Below, one piece after another: positions 11,383-22,355 of a stretch of 64,000 bases of DNA (positions are counted from its first letter, which is position 1; every line of letters begins with the position of its first letter). The notes below the pieces were generated by a model. The model was given only the letters and a program-made list of their open reading frames with translations, was not told the DNA's origin and ran no database searches. A program made the translations under genes and the position numbers. Source of the DNA: Albifimbria verrucaria. Lineage: Eukaryota; Ascomycota; Sordariomycetes; Hypocreales; Stachybotryaceae. Where the stretch lies: the NCBI GenBank assembly GCA_020081605.1, contig JAHREC010000049.1, forward strand, positions 3,348,001-3,412,000. The letters run 5' to 3'.

Positions 11383-13904
11383 TCAATGTCCGAGTTGGAC
11401 GACCGGTACCCGAACAGACGGGGGCTGATGCTCTTCACGTTGGACGGCGTGGCCCGTCGGCGGGGCGGTGGGGAGGGGTCGTTGATCAGCCTCTCTTGCT
11501 TCGGCCGGCACTGGCGTGTTCCTGTTGCTACCCACAGTTTGCTGCGACGAGTTCTGCATCTGCGTCAGAGGATGAGGCGCCTCGGCACCCGGTCTCTTCG
11601 GCAGAGGTGGCGCTCGTTCGGAGGCTGTACCGATCCCCAGCCCCACGGAGCCTTGCTTGTCCACAACCGAAGGCGAGCTTCTAAGTGCGATCGGCTTGGC
11701 GGGGCGCGGCGGCGGCGGCTTGCGTCCTGCGAGCAAGTCTATCGAGCTGGCCGTTCGGGACGGTGCCTTGTGTGGGTGCGTCAATTGAGCGAGCGCGGCG
11801 CTCTCGTCAATGTTCGTTTCTTCAGGCTCTGCGGAAAAGTCGATCAGCGTCCCCATGACAGGCCCTGTTGAGGGCTTTTGGCGGGGCGTTGGCGCCGTGT
11901 TCTGCCGTATGGTCCCCGATCTGGCATCGTCGAGCTTGAGGCTTGACGTTATGCGCCGCAACTCAACCGCTGAATCAAAGTACCCCGGCTCCTCTGGCGT
12001 CGTGACGTCGCGGATGAAAACTGCCAGGATGCGTCCTGGATGCGCCAGTGCCAGCTCCGTGTATACTTCCAAATCGGCCTCGCCGCTATCACCCACGAGC
12101 AGGAACTTGCGCGTGGGAAAGTCTCTCATCAAGCGCTGCAGAGTCCCCTTCTTCCTCTCTGCAACGGGCTCAAAGATGCCCTGAAGCATGCCCGAGTACT
12201 GCCTGAGATGGAGAGACCCCGGCGGTAGCCCGCTGAGCTTGAAAAACGTGGCAAGGACGGGGAATAGTTGCCAAGGGCTGTTGGAGCAGTAGTGAAAGCT
12301 GACGCCGAGATCATGTAGCCCGCTGTACCACTCCTTGACACCGTCGACAGTGAGGTCTGCTAGCTCTCGCACAAATGTGTTGCGGAAGATTTCACGCGCG
12401 CCTGCGGAAATGTTGGATCGCTTGATAGTGTCGTCAATGTCGCTAATTAAGCTCACTCCGTACGGCTCGATAATCTTGACATCCTGGATGGCGGAAAGGT
12501 GCTCGTTGGCCAAGACTCGGACATTGGTGGGTATAAACTCGAGGGCAGCACGGATATTGAAGTGGCCAGCTTCGTTTGTCATGACAGTGCGCGACTGCGA
12601 TTGGGTATCATTGTAGAAGAATATTGTGATGGGAAGCGTGACCAGAGGGTTCGTCATGAACGGCGCTATTCTAGCCATGAGATTGGCATTGGCCGCCACC
12701 AGCTCGGCCTCGGTGAGCTCGGCCACACCTGTCGAGGCCTGTCTCGCGTGGGTAACCGGGCTACCGGGAGCAGACTCGGGCGTGGCGCTTCCTCGACGAG
12801 GCTTGTAAGACGATATGCTTTCGGTTTCCTGGTCGGGGCCATCCTGGGGCCTTTCGCTGTATTGGCCACGGTACGCTGCCTGCTTCTCCTCTTGCCCCTG
12901 GCGCTCGATTCTAGCTGCTTCCTGAGCAATCTTCTCCTGCTCGCGCATCTCCTCGTGCATCTGGTGGTGCGTAGCCACCGGCCCAGCTGGGCCGCCAAGC
13001 ATAGTTTGGTCGGTCCTAGGCGCGGGAAGTCCGCTCAATTGCCGCGCGAGCCCGACGAGTATTCGATTCTTCCTAGTCATGGGAGCAACGTGAGGAGAGT
13101 AGACCCAGCCGCGGACATCGACGTCGACAATGGCCTTTTCATCCTCGTTCCTCTCCCATTCCCGCCGCCAGTAGTCCTCGTCTCTTATGCTGCCGTGCGC
13201 TGCCTGAGAAGTATGCACCGTCTCCTGGGTCCAGTCTTGTTTGATGTGTTGCTTTGCGTAGGATGGGAATAGCACCATTTGGTCGGTGCCGTGTGCGATG
13301 ATTGCTGCATCCGGGAAGGCACCCGGGATATGCATGCTCCTTGAGTGTCCAGGTCCCCGTCGAAGCCTCTCGTTCTCGTCTGTGCGTATGATTCTCGTAT
13401 CTCGGTCACGGCCTGCTGTCCGGTTCGGTACAGGAGCCTGCCATGGCCGCCAGCTTCTTCCGTCTGTACCCGTAGCCTCTGTCTGGGCGATCGGAGCCCG
13501 GCTGGACATCGTCGGCAGCGGGCCCGTAGCCGCCGGGCATGCCCCTATCGTAGGCATCTTGCGTCGGCCAGTCGCATCTTTCGGGGCGGAAGCTTGGGTT
13601 TGCTTGGTCCCAGGAGCAAGCGTCTGCCCCGCCTGGCGACTCGGTCGATGAGGCGAGTCTTGTCTGCCCGCTTACGCTGATGCTTGACAACAAGACCGTA
13701 GATCCACGATTGGAGCCTGTGTTTGAAGTAGGGAAGAGTTGCAATGCGAAAGTCGAGCAGACGCTCTCGGTAGCGGTCACGGACGGCGCGGGGAGCAAAT
13801 GTCGGAGGAAACCCTGTCTGTAGCGGGGATGACGTCGGCCAGAACCCAAGGCTCGGAAGATGGTGAGGCTCGGCGGACAAGGTTGCGCGCTGGACGAGAG
13901 ACAC
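11383..13904 (-). CDS. APP1: App1-type phosphatidate phosphatase (DUF2183)
   Basis: The protein matches fungal App1, an actin-patch phosphatidate phosphatase that turns phosphatidate into diacylglycerol at endocytic sites. The conserved C-terminal catalytic region shows the haloacid-dehalogenase motif DxDxT as LISDIDDTIKRS, followed by WYSGLHDLG, FHYCSNSPWQLFPVL, GSLHLRQYSG, and RKFLLVGDSGEADLEVY. The central part includes IPGAFPDAAIIAHGTDQMV and a C2-like segment (LPITIFFYNDTQ). The tail is proline-rich with PPPPRPAKP and PPLPKRP, as expected of a protein binding SH3-type actin-patch partners. The main frame covers 11383 to about 13350. The N-terminal part continues upstream in two other frames (GYGYRRKKLAAMAGS, then TEIRESYAQTRTRGFDGDL, and further up YFKHRLQSWIYGLVVKHQRKR), so indels separate at least three pieces and the true start, near 13904, is uncertain. 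Confidence 0.85.
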
Positions 13905-14477
13905 GGTCGGACCAGGCTTTTATACCGGAGGTTGCAAGGCAGCGACATGCAGCGCAGAGCCTTGTGCAGGTCAGGTCAGTCCAGGCGAGACGGTTTGGCG
14001 GATGAGCAGCGCAAATGGCCCGAGCCGGTCTTCTGACAAGGGTCGCTGCGGTTCGGCTCGCACGCACACGCACACAGCGGGCCAGCGGGCGAGGGGTGTG
14101 TTGGTGATGGTGGCACCTGACGGGGCGCTTCAGACAAGACGGTTGATTTTCACGGCCAAGAGCACGTTGTGTCTTGGTCCATGGCCAGCCATAGATGTTG
14201 GAGAATGAGAGCTCGTGATCGTCATGGCGTAGTGGCTGGCAGCAGCTTAGCTTGGCCTGGTTTAGCTCCCCACCAAACTCTCCAGCGTGCCTTAGGTTAG
14301 TAGCTTCGGTAGCTCAGGTGTGTGTGTGTACCTACAGCACCTACCTATGGGTACATAGCAGTGCCTTACAGCAGCACCTCTCTCAGCAGCTTTAGGGTAA
14401 GCGTCAGGAACATTACAACTTTCGCTCAACAATGCAACACTTCTATTTTGTACATCTAATTCAACCTCGCCTCCTCT
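13905..14477. other. Upstream region of App1 and 3' region of DRS1
   Basis: The gap contains the promoter side of the App1-like gene and, near 14477, the 3' end of DRS1. A short TG microsatellite (about 14318-14328) and repeated ACCTACCTA-type text are visible. No gene is supported. Confidence 0.45.
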
Positions 14478-16862
14478 CTACCGTCTCGACTTTGCCTTTC
14501 CCGCCATCTTCGCCCTGACCTTGCCCTTATTCGCCGCCTTCTTGGCGCTCTTTGTCTTGGCCTTCTCCTTCATCTCCGCCTCGCTCGTCTTGCCCTTCTT
14601 CCACGACCGGCCCTCCGTCCGCATCGCCTTGGCGTCCAGTCGCTTCTTGTCCTTGTTGCTGAGCTTGCCTGCGTTCTTCTTCTTCATAGTCTCGCGCAGA
14701 CCGTTCAGCTCTTCCTTTCCGGCCTGCTTGGCGTTCTTCTTGTCGTGCTCCGTCTCGAACCACGTTCTGCGTGGTCTCGACTTGATCTCTGCCTCGTGCT
14801 CTATCAGGTTCTCGCCCTTCCTGACCTGCATCTCTGCCTGCGCCAGCTGCTTCTCCTCCTTTTCTTCCTTCATAATCTCCTCGATCTCGTCCTCGAGCTC
14901 GTCAATCTCCGCCTGCAGCTTGTCCACAACCGCAGCCTCGATTACGCGGCTGATGATCTTTGCACCTTGCGCCTTACCGGCTCTAACGGCAGCCTTGACC
15001 ACCTTGCGGTCGGGCTCTGCTGCAATGGTCAGGGCCGTACCTCGGCGACCGGCACGAGCAGTACGACCGACTCTGTGCACGTAAATCTCCAGGCTCTGAG
15101 GTGCCTCGTAGTTGATGACTGTGTCGACACCCTTGATATCCAGACCACGCGAGGCCAGATCAGTGGCCAGAAGGAATGGTACCTTTCCATCACGGAACTC
15201 TTCAACACTGGCAATACGCTACTTCTGTTAGTTTTGCATCAAGAGTTGGCTGTTGTGGTCTTCTTACCTGTGTCTGGTTCATGCTACCGTGCAACTCCGC
15301 GCAACGAAGTCCCATCAAACCAAAGATAATACGCGCACGATGCGCTTCCTTCTTTGTCGGAAGAAAACGATGACCTTTTCTGTGTAAAGTGTCTTGCACA
15401 GGTGAACAAGGTAGCCCATTCGCTTCTCCTCTCGTCCGGGACGCAGACGGACAAACTCTTGCGTCAGTGTTGTGACGGTTTTCTTCTGCGAGTCAACCAT
15501 AAGCCTGACGGGCTTGTCCAGGCCCACGCGAATCAGCCGGTCGACGGTGGACGTCATGGTGGCGGAGAAGAGCATTGTCTGGCGAGACTTGGGCAGGGTC
15601 GTCAGAATTTCGTTCAGCTCGTCTGCGAAACCATCCTCCAGCATACGATCGGCCTCATCAAGCACGAGAATCTCGACAGTGTCGACGTTGAAGCTGGCCG
15701 AGTTTCGCATGTGATCGATAAATCGACCAGGCGTAGCGATAATCACATCGGGTCGCAGTCGTAGTTCCGCCTCCTGCACCTTGAGACTCAGACCACCGAC
15801 AGCGAGGGTAAACTTGATGTCGGTGTGGGCAGCAAGCTTGGTAGCAACGGCATGACACTGGATGGCCAATTCACGAGTGGGCGTGAGAATGACAACGCGA
15901 GTGGTGGGAATCTTCTTTGGCCGGTACAGCAGTCGCTCGAGAATTGGGACAATAAAGGCACCCGTCTTTCCGGAACCGGTGACGGCACCACCGACCAGAT
16001 CCTTGCCCATGAGGGCGATGGGGATCGTCTTGGACTGAATTGGCGTAGGCTTGGTGAATCCGACGGCAGCGAGACCTCGCAGAATTGGTCGAGAAAGCGA
16101 CATGGCCTGGAACGATGAAGCATCTGCCTTCTTGCCTGACTTTTCCTTTTCACCTTCGGCGAAGAAGGCATCACGCTTTGCCGCCTCTTCTGCGTCCTCT
16201 CGGTCGCTCTCGTCAGAGACTTCGTCGTCATCTGGGTGTGCCACAGGCGTTGCTACTGAATCGTCGTCGGAAGCCGGCTCATCCTCGTCGTCTTCGTCTT
16301 CAGCCTCTTCTTCATTGTCTTCGTCATCGCCTTCCTCCTCATCCTCCGAGTTCGCGTTCATGCCAAAGGCATCATCAGCCAACACTTCGTCGTCCTCGTC
16401 GTCCAGGTCAACCTCCATGGCATCCTCAGCCTCGGCCTCGGCTTCGTCCTCAGGGCTATCGTCCTCCGCGTCGGCTTTCTTGCCATTCTTCTTCTTCTCT
16501 CTTCGTCGGCGAATAATCTCGTCTAGGTCGACTCCACGCTTGTCGGCAGACATACCCTTCTTCGCACCCTCGAATCCCCAACCCTCAAATTCGCCCTCGG
16601 CAATTTCGTCTACATTCGCGTCGGCAAACTCAAAATCGGAATCCATGGCACCATCATCGTCCTCGTTTTGGCCCCAAATGCCTTCGGGCTCGGCCTCCTC
16701 GTCGTCTTCATTCTGAGCCTGCTTCTTCTGCTTCTTGCTCGTCTTGGCCTTCTTCTTGGGCGGCTGAGCGGGGCCGTCTCGTCCTCCAAAGGGATATCTT
16801 CGGTGTCCGAGATGGTATGGACGAATTCGTCCTCGACCGGTTTTCTCTTTGCGAGGAGCCAT
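14478..16862 (-). CDS. DRS1: DEAD-box RNA helicase Drs1 (60S ribosome biogenesis)
   Basis: Drs1 is an essential nucleolar ATP-dependent RNA helicase for 60S subunit assembly. The N-terminal third is very acidic (Asp/Glu/Ser tracts), as usual for Drs1. Helicase motifs follow in order: Q motif GFTKPTPIQ, motif [12 protein letters not shown], Ia [14 protein letters not shown], motif [11 protein letters not shown], motif III LFSATMT, then after the exon junction DLASRGLDI and [14 protein letters not shown] (motif VI). The Lys-rich C-terminal tail ends KAKSRR. A 49-base intron lies at 15219-15267 (GTAAGA..AGTAG on the minus strand). The chosen start at 16862 begins MAPRK, typical of the family; a longer upstream open frame lacks similarity. 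Frame changes near 16850, near 16775 and at 15353-15355 fall in A or C runs and are probably errors because the gene should be essential. It is divergent from EB1, with 463 bases between the start codons. Confidence 0.93.
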
Positions 16863-17325
16863 CTTGAATTGCTTGGATCTCAAGATATGGTGAACAGTGG
16901 GGTACTCTTCGTGCAAACCTAGACGGGCGTTTTCACGAGCTTCTGCCACTTTTTCTGCCACTACAAAATTTTGGCGGTGAGAGGACCAGGGATGATTAGG
17001 TAAGGCGGCCGTGTTTGGTGTTAGCAGCAGGCACCCGTTGTTTGCCCGAGCAACCCCACTATTGCGGTTGATTGGGCGACGAGGAGCTGCTCGCAAACCA
17101 CAGCAGAATCACAGCGAAATAATACACTAATTTCCTCCTGGTTCATTTCTAGCTGCCTTGCGCCACGCATCACGATATATCTCATCACTTCGATACCCGG
17201 GATCGTGCTCGCGTTTCCTATAATCATCCCTCCTTTCTCACGCCTGTTCCGGTGCTTCGTCTTCGGTTCTGTTGCTCACGGCACTTAATCCGAATACCTT
17301 CGAACCTATACACAAATACGTCAAA
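16863..17325. promoter_or_regulatory. Shared divergent promoter of DRS1 and EB1
   Basis: The 463 bases separate the start codons of two housekeeping genes transcribed away from each other, so both promoters must lie here. No specific factor site can be named with confidence. Confidence 0.55.
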
Positions 17326-18240
17326 ATGGGCGAGTCGAGGTTGGTACAGCGACAACACGCAGACACAGGCAGGAATAGGTCCTAACCGGGTCCAACAAAC
17401 AGACAGGAGCTCGTGCAATGGCTGAACAGCCTCTTGCAACTCAACATCACCAAGGTTGAGCAGTGCGGAACTGGGTGAGTTCCATGACCCCTCCCCGCTA
17501 TGTGACGTGCGAGTCGTCCATGGTCAAGCTGTCCTAACACGTCTGCAGCGCCGCCCTCTGCCAGGTATTCGACAGCATCTACATGGACGTGCCCATGTCC
17601 CGAGTCAAGTTCAACGCCAACGGTGAATATGCCTACATTCAAAATTTCAAGGTCCTGCAAAGTACGAGTCGCCACCCTGTCCCTGCCCGTGACCAGCAAC
17701 TGACCCCGTGCCAGACACATTTGCCAAGCACCAAATCGACAAGCCAATCCCGGTCGAGTCGCTCGTCAAGTGCAAGATGCAGGACAACCTGGAGTTTCTG
17801 CAGTGGACCAAGAAATTCTGGGACCTCAACTTCCTGACCACGACTATGACGCTGTCGGACGTAGAAAGAACGCACCCATCGCGTCAACTGGCTCCGCGGC
17901 GCCTCGAGCAACCTCTAGCACCGCGGCCCGTCGAGCGCCCGCTGCCGCCGCCGCGGCGCCTCGAGTGGCCAAGACTGCTGGCCCGGCCACCGCCGCCCTG
18001 CAGCAGGAGGTTACCACTCTCCGCGAGACGGTCGGCAGCCTGGAGCGTGAGCGTGACTTTTACTTCAACAAGCTCAGGCAGATCGAGCTGCTGGTCCAGC
18101 AGGCGGTCGAAGAGGACCCCGAGCTGGAGAAGCAAGAAGACGGCCTGATCAAGCACATCCAGACGATCCTGTACACGACCGAGGAGGGCTTCGAGATTCC
18201 GGAAGATGGCGACGGCTTGGACGACCAGGATACGTTCTAA
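17326..18240 (+). CDS. EB1: EB1-family microtubule plus-end protein (Bim1/Mal3)
   Basis: EB1 proteins track growing microtubule plus ends and recruit other tip factors. The gene has a five-residue first exon (MGESR; intron 17340-17402), then exon 17403-17474 (ELVQWLNSLLQLNITKVEQ), exon 17549-17661 and exon 17715-18240. The calponin-homology domain is clear: CGTGAALCQVFDSIYMDVP, RVKFNANGEYAYIQNFKVLQ, CKMQDNLEFLQWTKKFWD. A Ser/Ala/Pro linker follows, then the EB1 coiled-coil dimer domain (ETVGSLERERDFYFNKLRQI, ELLVQQ) and an acidic tail ending DDQDTF. One frame change occurs near 17831-17834 (TTCC), just after the CH domain; it looks like a lost C. Introns have standard GT..AG ends. Confidence 0.95.
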
Positions 18241-19011
18241 GCCCCCAGCGACTGGAAGTGAGGTGAGGTGAAGTGAAGTGAAGTGAGGAGAAGAGTCGAG
18301 ACGGCCGACGGCTTGTGGCTTGGCCGAGCCAGGAATGACGGCGGGGCAACTTTGGCTCTAATGAGATGACATGAATGCAACGATGGCGTCAAACATACAA
18401 GGCGTCGAGAGACTGCGTACTGCGAGGTAGAGCAATAATGGACGGTCCGGCGGGACCTGTATAGACTCGATTCAACTGCGTAATCAAAGCTGTGGCAGCC
18501 AGAGGATCTGAAAGGGGATGCGACACTACCGTAGCTCTCGTGCCCACGCTTGTTCTTGTAGTAGTCAACTTTCTAATACCTACCATTCCACCAAACCCGT
18601 CCAGACCACTTGACTTGCCTGGCATTCCAAATTACAAGCTTCATCTGGCCTGGTCCGCATGAAAGGCGGCTAGCTCGTCCGTTTCGTCATTGCATCTCGT
18701 GTCTCTGCCGCCAGTGCTGGCGCAGGCTTTTGTTGTGACAATTAGCGCCCATCAGACCCCAATTCAGGGCCCTTCGCCAATGACCCTGGCCGGACCCACC
18801 CTTAGGCTGCACCCGGTGCTAGATATGGCTGCTGGTTGCTGGACAGCCAGTTGCATCATCATTCTTATTCAACAGGTGACCCTCTACCCAGCTGGACACG
18901 CGACCATACCATACATAGCATACTTTAATCGTCAATCGCTGGCGATTTAACCATCTCATTATACTGTTATCACCGAAGAAGAAGACTTGATTGGATACCC
19001 ACCACGTTACA
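18241..19011. other. Intergenic, short GTGAA repeat
   Basis: The start of the gap (about 18259-18292) holds repeats of GGTGA/AGTGA type immediately after the EB1 stop. The rest contains no supported gene and includes the promoter of the Vam7-like gene. Confidence 0.5.
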
Positions 19012-20091
19012 ATGGCGCCGCCGCCTGAGATTGCCATCCCGTCGACCAGCGTCTCGAGTGACGGCTCTTCGAAGCCTTTCACCCTCTACAACATCACCCT
19101 GCGCCTGCCTCTCCGCTCCTTCGTGGTCCAGAAACGATACTCAGACTTCTTGACGCTACACAAGACTCTCATCGAGCAGGTTGGCGCACCGCCGCCCGAG
19201 TCGCTGCCTGGAAAGCACTGGCTTAAGTCAACCGTGAACTCGCCCGAGCTGACGAGCGAGCGGCAAGCCGGACTCGAAAAGTACCTACGATCGATTGCAG
19301 AGTCGCCGGACCGTCGATGGCGCGATACATCGGCTTGGAGGGCGTTCCTGAACCTGCCCAGTTCTAGCACGACAAACTCGGCTGTGTCAGCCGGCGGAAT
19401 GGTTACGAATGCCGCGGCTGGAGCAGCGGATCCGGGAACGTGGCTGGACATTCATCGAGAAATGAAACAGTGTCTACATGATGCAAGGCAGTGCCTATCG
19501 AAACGAGATGGCGCAATAGACACTGGCAATGGCACGGCCGTGGCAGAGGCGGGTGCCGCCGCCAAGAGATCGCTGGTAAAGGCGGGAACGCTCATCAGTA
19601 CCCTCGCCGACGGCCTCCGAAAGATGCAGGAATCTGGACGCCTTGGAGAGGGCGAGTTGCGTCGCCGTCGGGACCTTGTCTCTGCGGCACGCATCGAGCG
19701 TGATGGCTTAGACAAGCTGTCGAACAGCACGCCCAGCTCAGCAGCATTTGCCGGTCGCGGCAGCCAAGGCCACGTGTCATCATCGGACAAGGCAGCACTA
19801 TTACACGGTGGACGACCCGGTGGGCGGGTGCTTGGTGCACCGCTGCCGGAAACGGACAAGACGAGGGAACTAGACAACCAGGGCGTGCTACAGCTGCAAA
19901 AGGTGGAGATGGAGGCTCAAGACGCGCAGGTCGAGCAGCTCGCAAGCATCATCCGGAGGCAGAAGGAGATGGGTCTACAGATCAACGACGAGGTGACCCG
20001 GCAGATTGAGATGTTGGAGCAACTGGACGAAGACGCGGGGCGGGTTGAGGCCAAGGTCAAGGTCGCCAACAACCGTATCCGTAAGATGTGA
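19012..20091 (+). CDS. VAM7: Vacuolar Qc-SNARE Vam7 (PX domain plus SNARE motif)
   Basis: Vam7 is a soluble Qc-SNARE that binds PI3P on vacuoles through its PX domain and drives homotypic vacuole fusion. The start at 19012 (MAPPPEIAIPS) is preferred over an in-frame ATG 21 bases upstream because the PX domain follows directly (about residues 5-115, with FTLYNITLRLPLRSFVVQKR, RYSDFLTLHKTL, PPESLPGKHW, RQAGLEKYLRSI). A variable middle is followed by the C-terminal SNARE coiled coil (QLASIIRRQKEMGLQINDEV, RQIEMLEQLDEDAGRVEAK), with Gln in the zero layer. The product is 359 residues and is in one uninterrupted frame, unlike most neighbours. It ends a few residues after the SNARE motif, as in yeast Vam7. 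What follows the stop codon is unusual and is listed separately. Confidence 0.93.
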   Translation: MAPPPEIAIPSTSVSSDGSSKPFTLYNITLRLPLRSFVVQKRYSDFLTLHKTLIEQVGAPPPESLPGKHWLKSTVNSPELTSERQAGLEKYLRSIAESPDRRWRDTSAWRAFLNLPSSSTTNSAVSAGGMVTNAAAGAADPGTWLDIHREMKQCLHDARQCLSKRDGAIDTGNGTAVAEAGAAAKRSLVKAGTLISTLADGLRKMQESGRLGEGELRRRRDLVSAARIERDGLDKLSNSTPSSAAFAGRGSQGHVSSSDKAALLHGGRPGGRVLGAPLPETDKTRELDNQGVLQLQKVEMEAQDAQVEQLASIIRRQKEMGLQINDEVTRQIEMLEQLDEDAGRVEAKVKVANNRIRKM

Positions 20092-20232
20092 CTGGCGCCT
20101 GTGGCCATTGGGGTGCGAGTCTTGCTGACGGCGGTGGAGGTGGTCGTCTGGTGGCTGTGGCTCTTTGCCAAGATTGGCGACGGGCTGACTTGGATCGCAG
20201 AACTGGCCGTGTTCATCCTGCGACCCAACTGA
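20092..20232 (+). other. In-frame hydrophobic extension after the VAM7 stop codon
   Basis: Directly after the TGA of VAM7 the same frame stays open for 46 codons to a second TGA at 20230-20232. The encoded segment is strongly hydrophobic (VAIGVRVLLTAVEVVVWWLW, then TWIAELAVFIL), as expected of a membrane anchor placed right behind a SNARE motif. The first stop has the context TGA CTG, similar to the leaky TGA CTA context. Alternatively, GTAAGA at 20081 and CGCAG at 20196-20200, with a CTGAC branch-like site at 20184-20188, would form a 120-base in-frame intron that removes the stop. It may also be plain 3' untranslated sequence. Confidence 0.4.
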
Positions 20233-22355
20233 CGAGAGTGGACTCAGGGCAATTGGTAACATAGAAGTGACGGAGTTTTGGCTGTGTCGTTTTACAGGGT
20301 TTCTTTGGTCGGCTCACGGCGTGCATGGCGGGTTTTGGAATCACAAAGAGCGAGCGAACTAATACACTTTGGTATGGCGGAGGAAAACACACACACAATC
20401 AACTGAGTTGTATGCTACAGTGGCGAACATGTCTATTTCATCATTGTCTTACCTTGCAATGTCTCTAATATGATGAATACAGGCTCAGGCTTACCCGTAT
20501 CCGAGTGTCATGTCAAACAATCAGACGGGGTCCTCAAACACGTCCGATACACCAGACCGGTTTACTTGACACATCCATGTCATCCATGTGCATTTTCTTC
20601 AACGGCCCTGTTCCAGCCACGCGGGTTCGCGTATTCTGCCGACTAATGACTCTGGGATGTGGCAGGCCGGGACTCTGACCCGACCCCACGTGGGACCAGG
20701 ATGCATGTGCAAACGGTTTCCTTGACATCAAGGCATGTGTAGAGACGCAGCATGTGTAGTTGCTGACCTGAGCGGTCGAATGTGACTGAGGTGACGAACG
20801 TACATGTGAACCGTGATAGGTGCAGATGGGGTCATTCGGTTATGCTGAGAGCTACGTCACATCAAAACGCGCGATGGCTGCAACCGGCGTAGGTTGCTGG
20901 GCAACGGACTATGTCTCCACTCAGTCGAGCAGTCATCTTGTTGAAGGGACTTGGTCGACTCTGTTGATCTGAAATTGTCGGAGGAGATGCCATTCGAATC
21001 CAAGGGTCTGAAATTTCATTCTGCTTGAATTTCTCACCGTAGGATTTGTTGGTGAACTGGGACCAACCCGGTGGGAACCGAAGGGCTGGAGACAAACGAG
21101 GAGCATCCCGGCTCAGGAGGCTATGTCAAAAGGTAACCGCTCGGTGGAGCCATAACTGACCGCCAAAAGGACGCTTGGGCGGACCCTGAACCCATCCAGC
21201 CGCAGTACACAACAACGGCTAGGCCCAATGAGACTGGGAGAAGCGGGATCACGAAGCTTGTTTGGTCCGGATGCCAGCTCATGCAGCATTGCGGGACGGG
21301 GTGGTCGACGGGTTGTGGTTGGGTGCCAATGGGGGTTCGTAGAGTGTCAGGTTGGGACCACGAGGAGAGGAGAGAGAGGAGAGATGCCACGACAGGAGAG
21401 GAGCGATTGGCCTGACGATCCCTAATCAAAAGCGAGCGGCAGACGCGGAGGGTGCTAGTTCGTCGTGGTTCCCACTGGACAGGGCCGGGCAGGCCTAATT
21501 GAGGGATTGTAAACAGATCGTTGTCGTAATCAACATTGGCGGGCGGTAACACGATCCAGGCGCAACGTCCTGCAGCATGTTCGGGTCAGAGCCATGGTCC
21601 TTCACCGGACAACGTCCCATGACGAGGCCATCAACGGTAGGTAGGTCTTGGCGGCGTGGAGGCTGGCTCTGTCAAATTGAAGGTGGCATTATTTTTTTCT
21701 TCGCCTAGGCATTCCCACGTTAGCGTTACAGGCGCCATTTTTTAGCGCCCAGTCACCCTCTTCCAGCAGCAGGAAGATAGTGTAATTACATAGTACCGGT
21801 AGGCTAAGGGAGGGAAGGCAGCCACCACCTTCGCACCTTCCCGCCCCCAAAATTATCAACCTCTCGGGCCGCCACGCTCCTTCCTGCTCCAGCTCCAGCA
21901 CCAGCTCCGGCTCCAGTTAATATCTCCAAAGTAAACAATCCACTGCTTCCCATCCACACCTCAACCACGCACGTCCTTCAGCACCAAGGACTCGACATCA
22001 TCCAACTTACCTTGAAAGAGTTGCAGTATCTGCCTGTTTCGCCTGTCCGAATTTATTCCAGGGTTCCGTTTGAGTATTGTCTTTGCTGCGTTTGCACCGG
22101 AGCCTGGCGTTTGTTTTGCTCGATCCCCCTCTTCATTTTTCTTTTGCTGTGCAATCCGCCTGGTCAGTGTGCAATTTTTATCCCTAGATCCCTGACACGT
22201 TCGATCATGTCATGTACTGACCATCTCTAGCTCCTTCACGAATCGACGACCGTTCATGGCTTCTCCATAGCCTCGATAGACTCGCTCATAGCGCTGTTCT
22301 GCCCCCGACATCAACATCTGCCAACATCTCCCCACGACCACTAAGGGGAGCCTCG
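20233..22355. other. Intergenic, no supported gene
   Basis: About 2.1 kb without a supported gene. The last few hundred bases before 22356 are rich in C and T (CTCCAGCTCCAG-type text near 21890-21920) and look like a long 5' leader or promoter of the downstream gene. Short open frames have no recognisable motif. Confidence 0.45.

Noticed and set aside
12499..13272. Plus-strand open frame of 257 codons
   Set aside because: Antisense of the App1-like gene with no family resemblance.
14318..14328. TG microsatellite
   Set aside because: Too short to be of note beyond a passing mention.
16051..16716. Plus-strand open frame of 221 codons, very Ser-rich
   Set aside because: It is the antisense of the acidic Asp/Glu tracts of DRS1; GAN/GAC codons read backward give serine.
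16863..17096. Upstream extension of the DRS1 open frame to 17096
   Set aside because: Not Drs1-like; MAPRK at 16862 is the usual family start and the upstream part is needed as promoter.
19452..19877. Minus-strand open frame of 141 codons
   Set aside because: Antisense of VAM7, which has clear PX and SNARE motifs in one frame.
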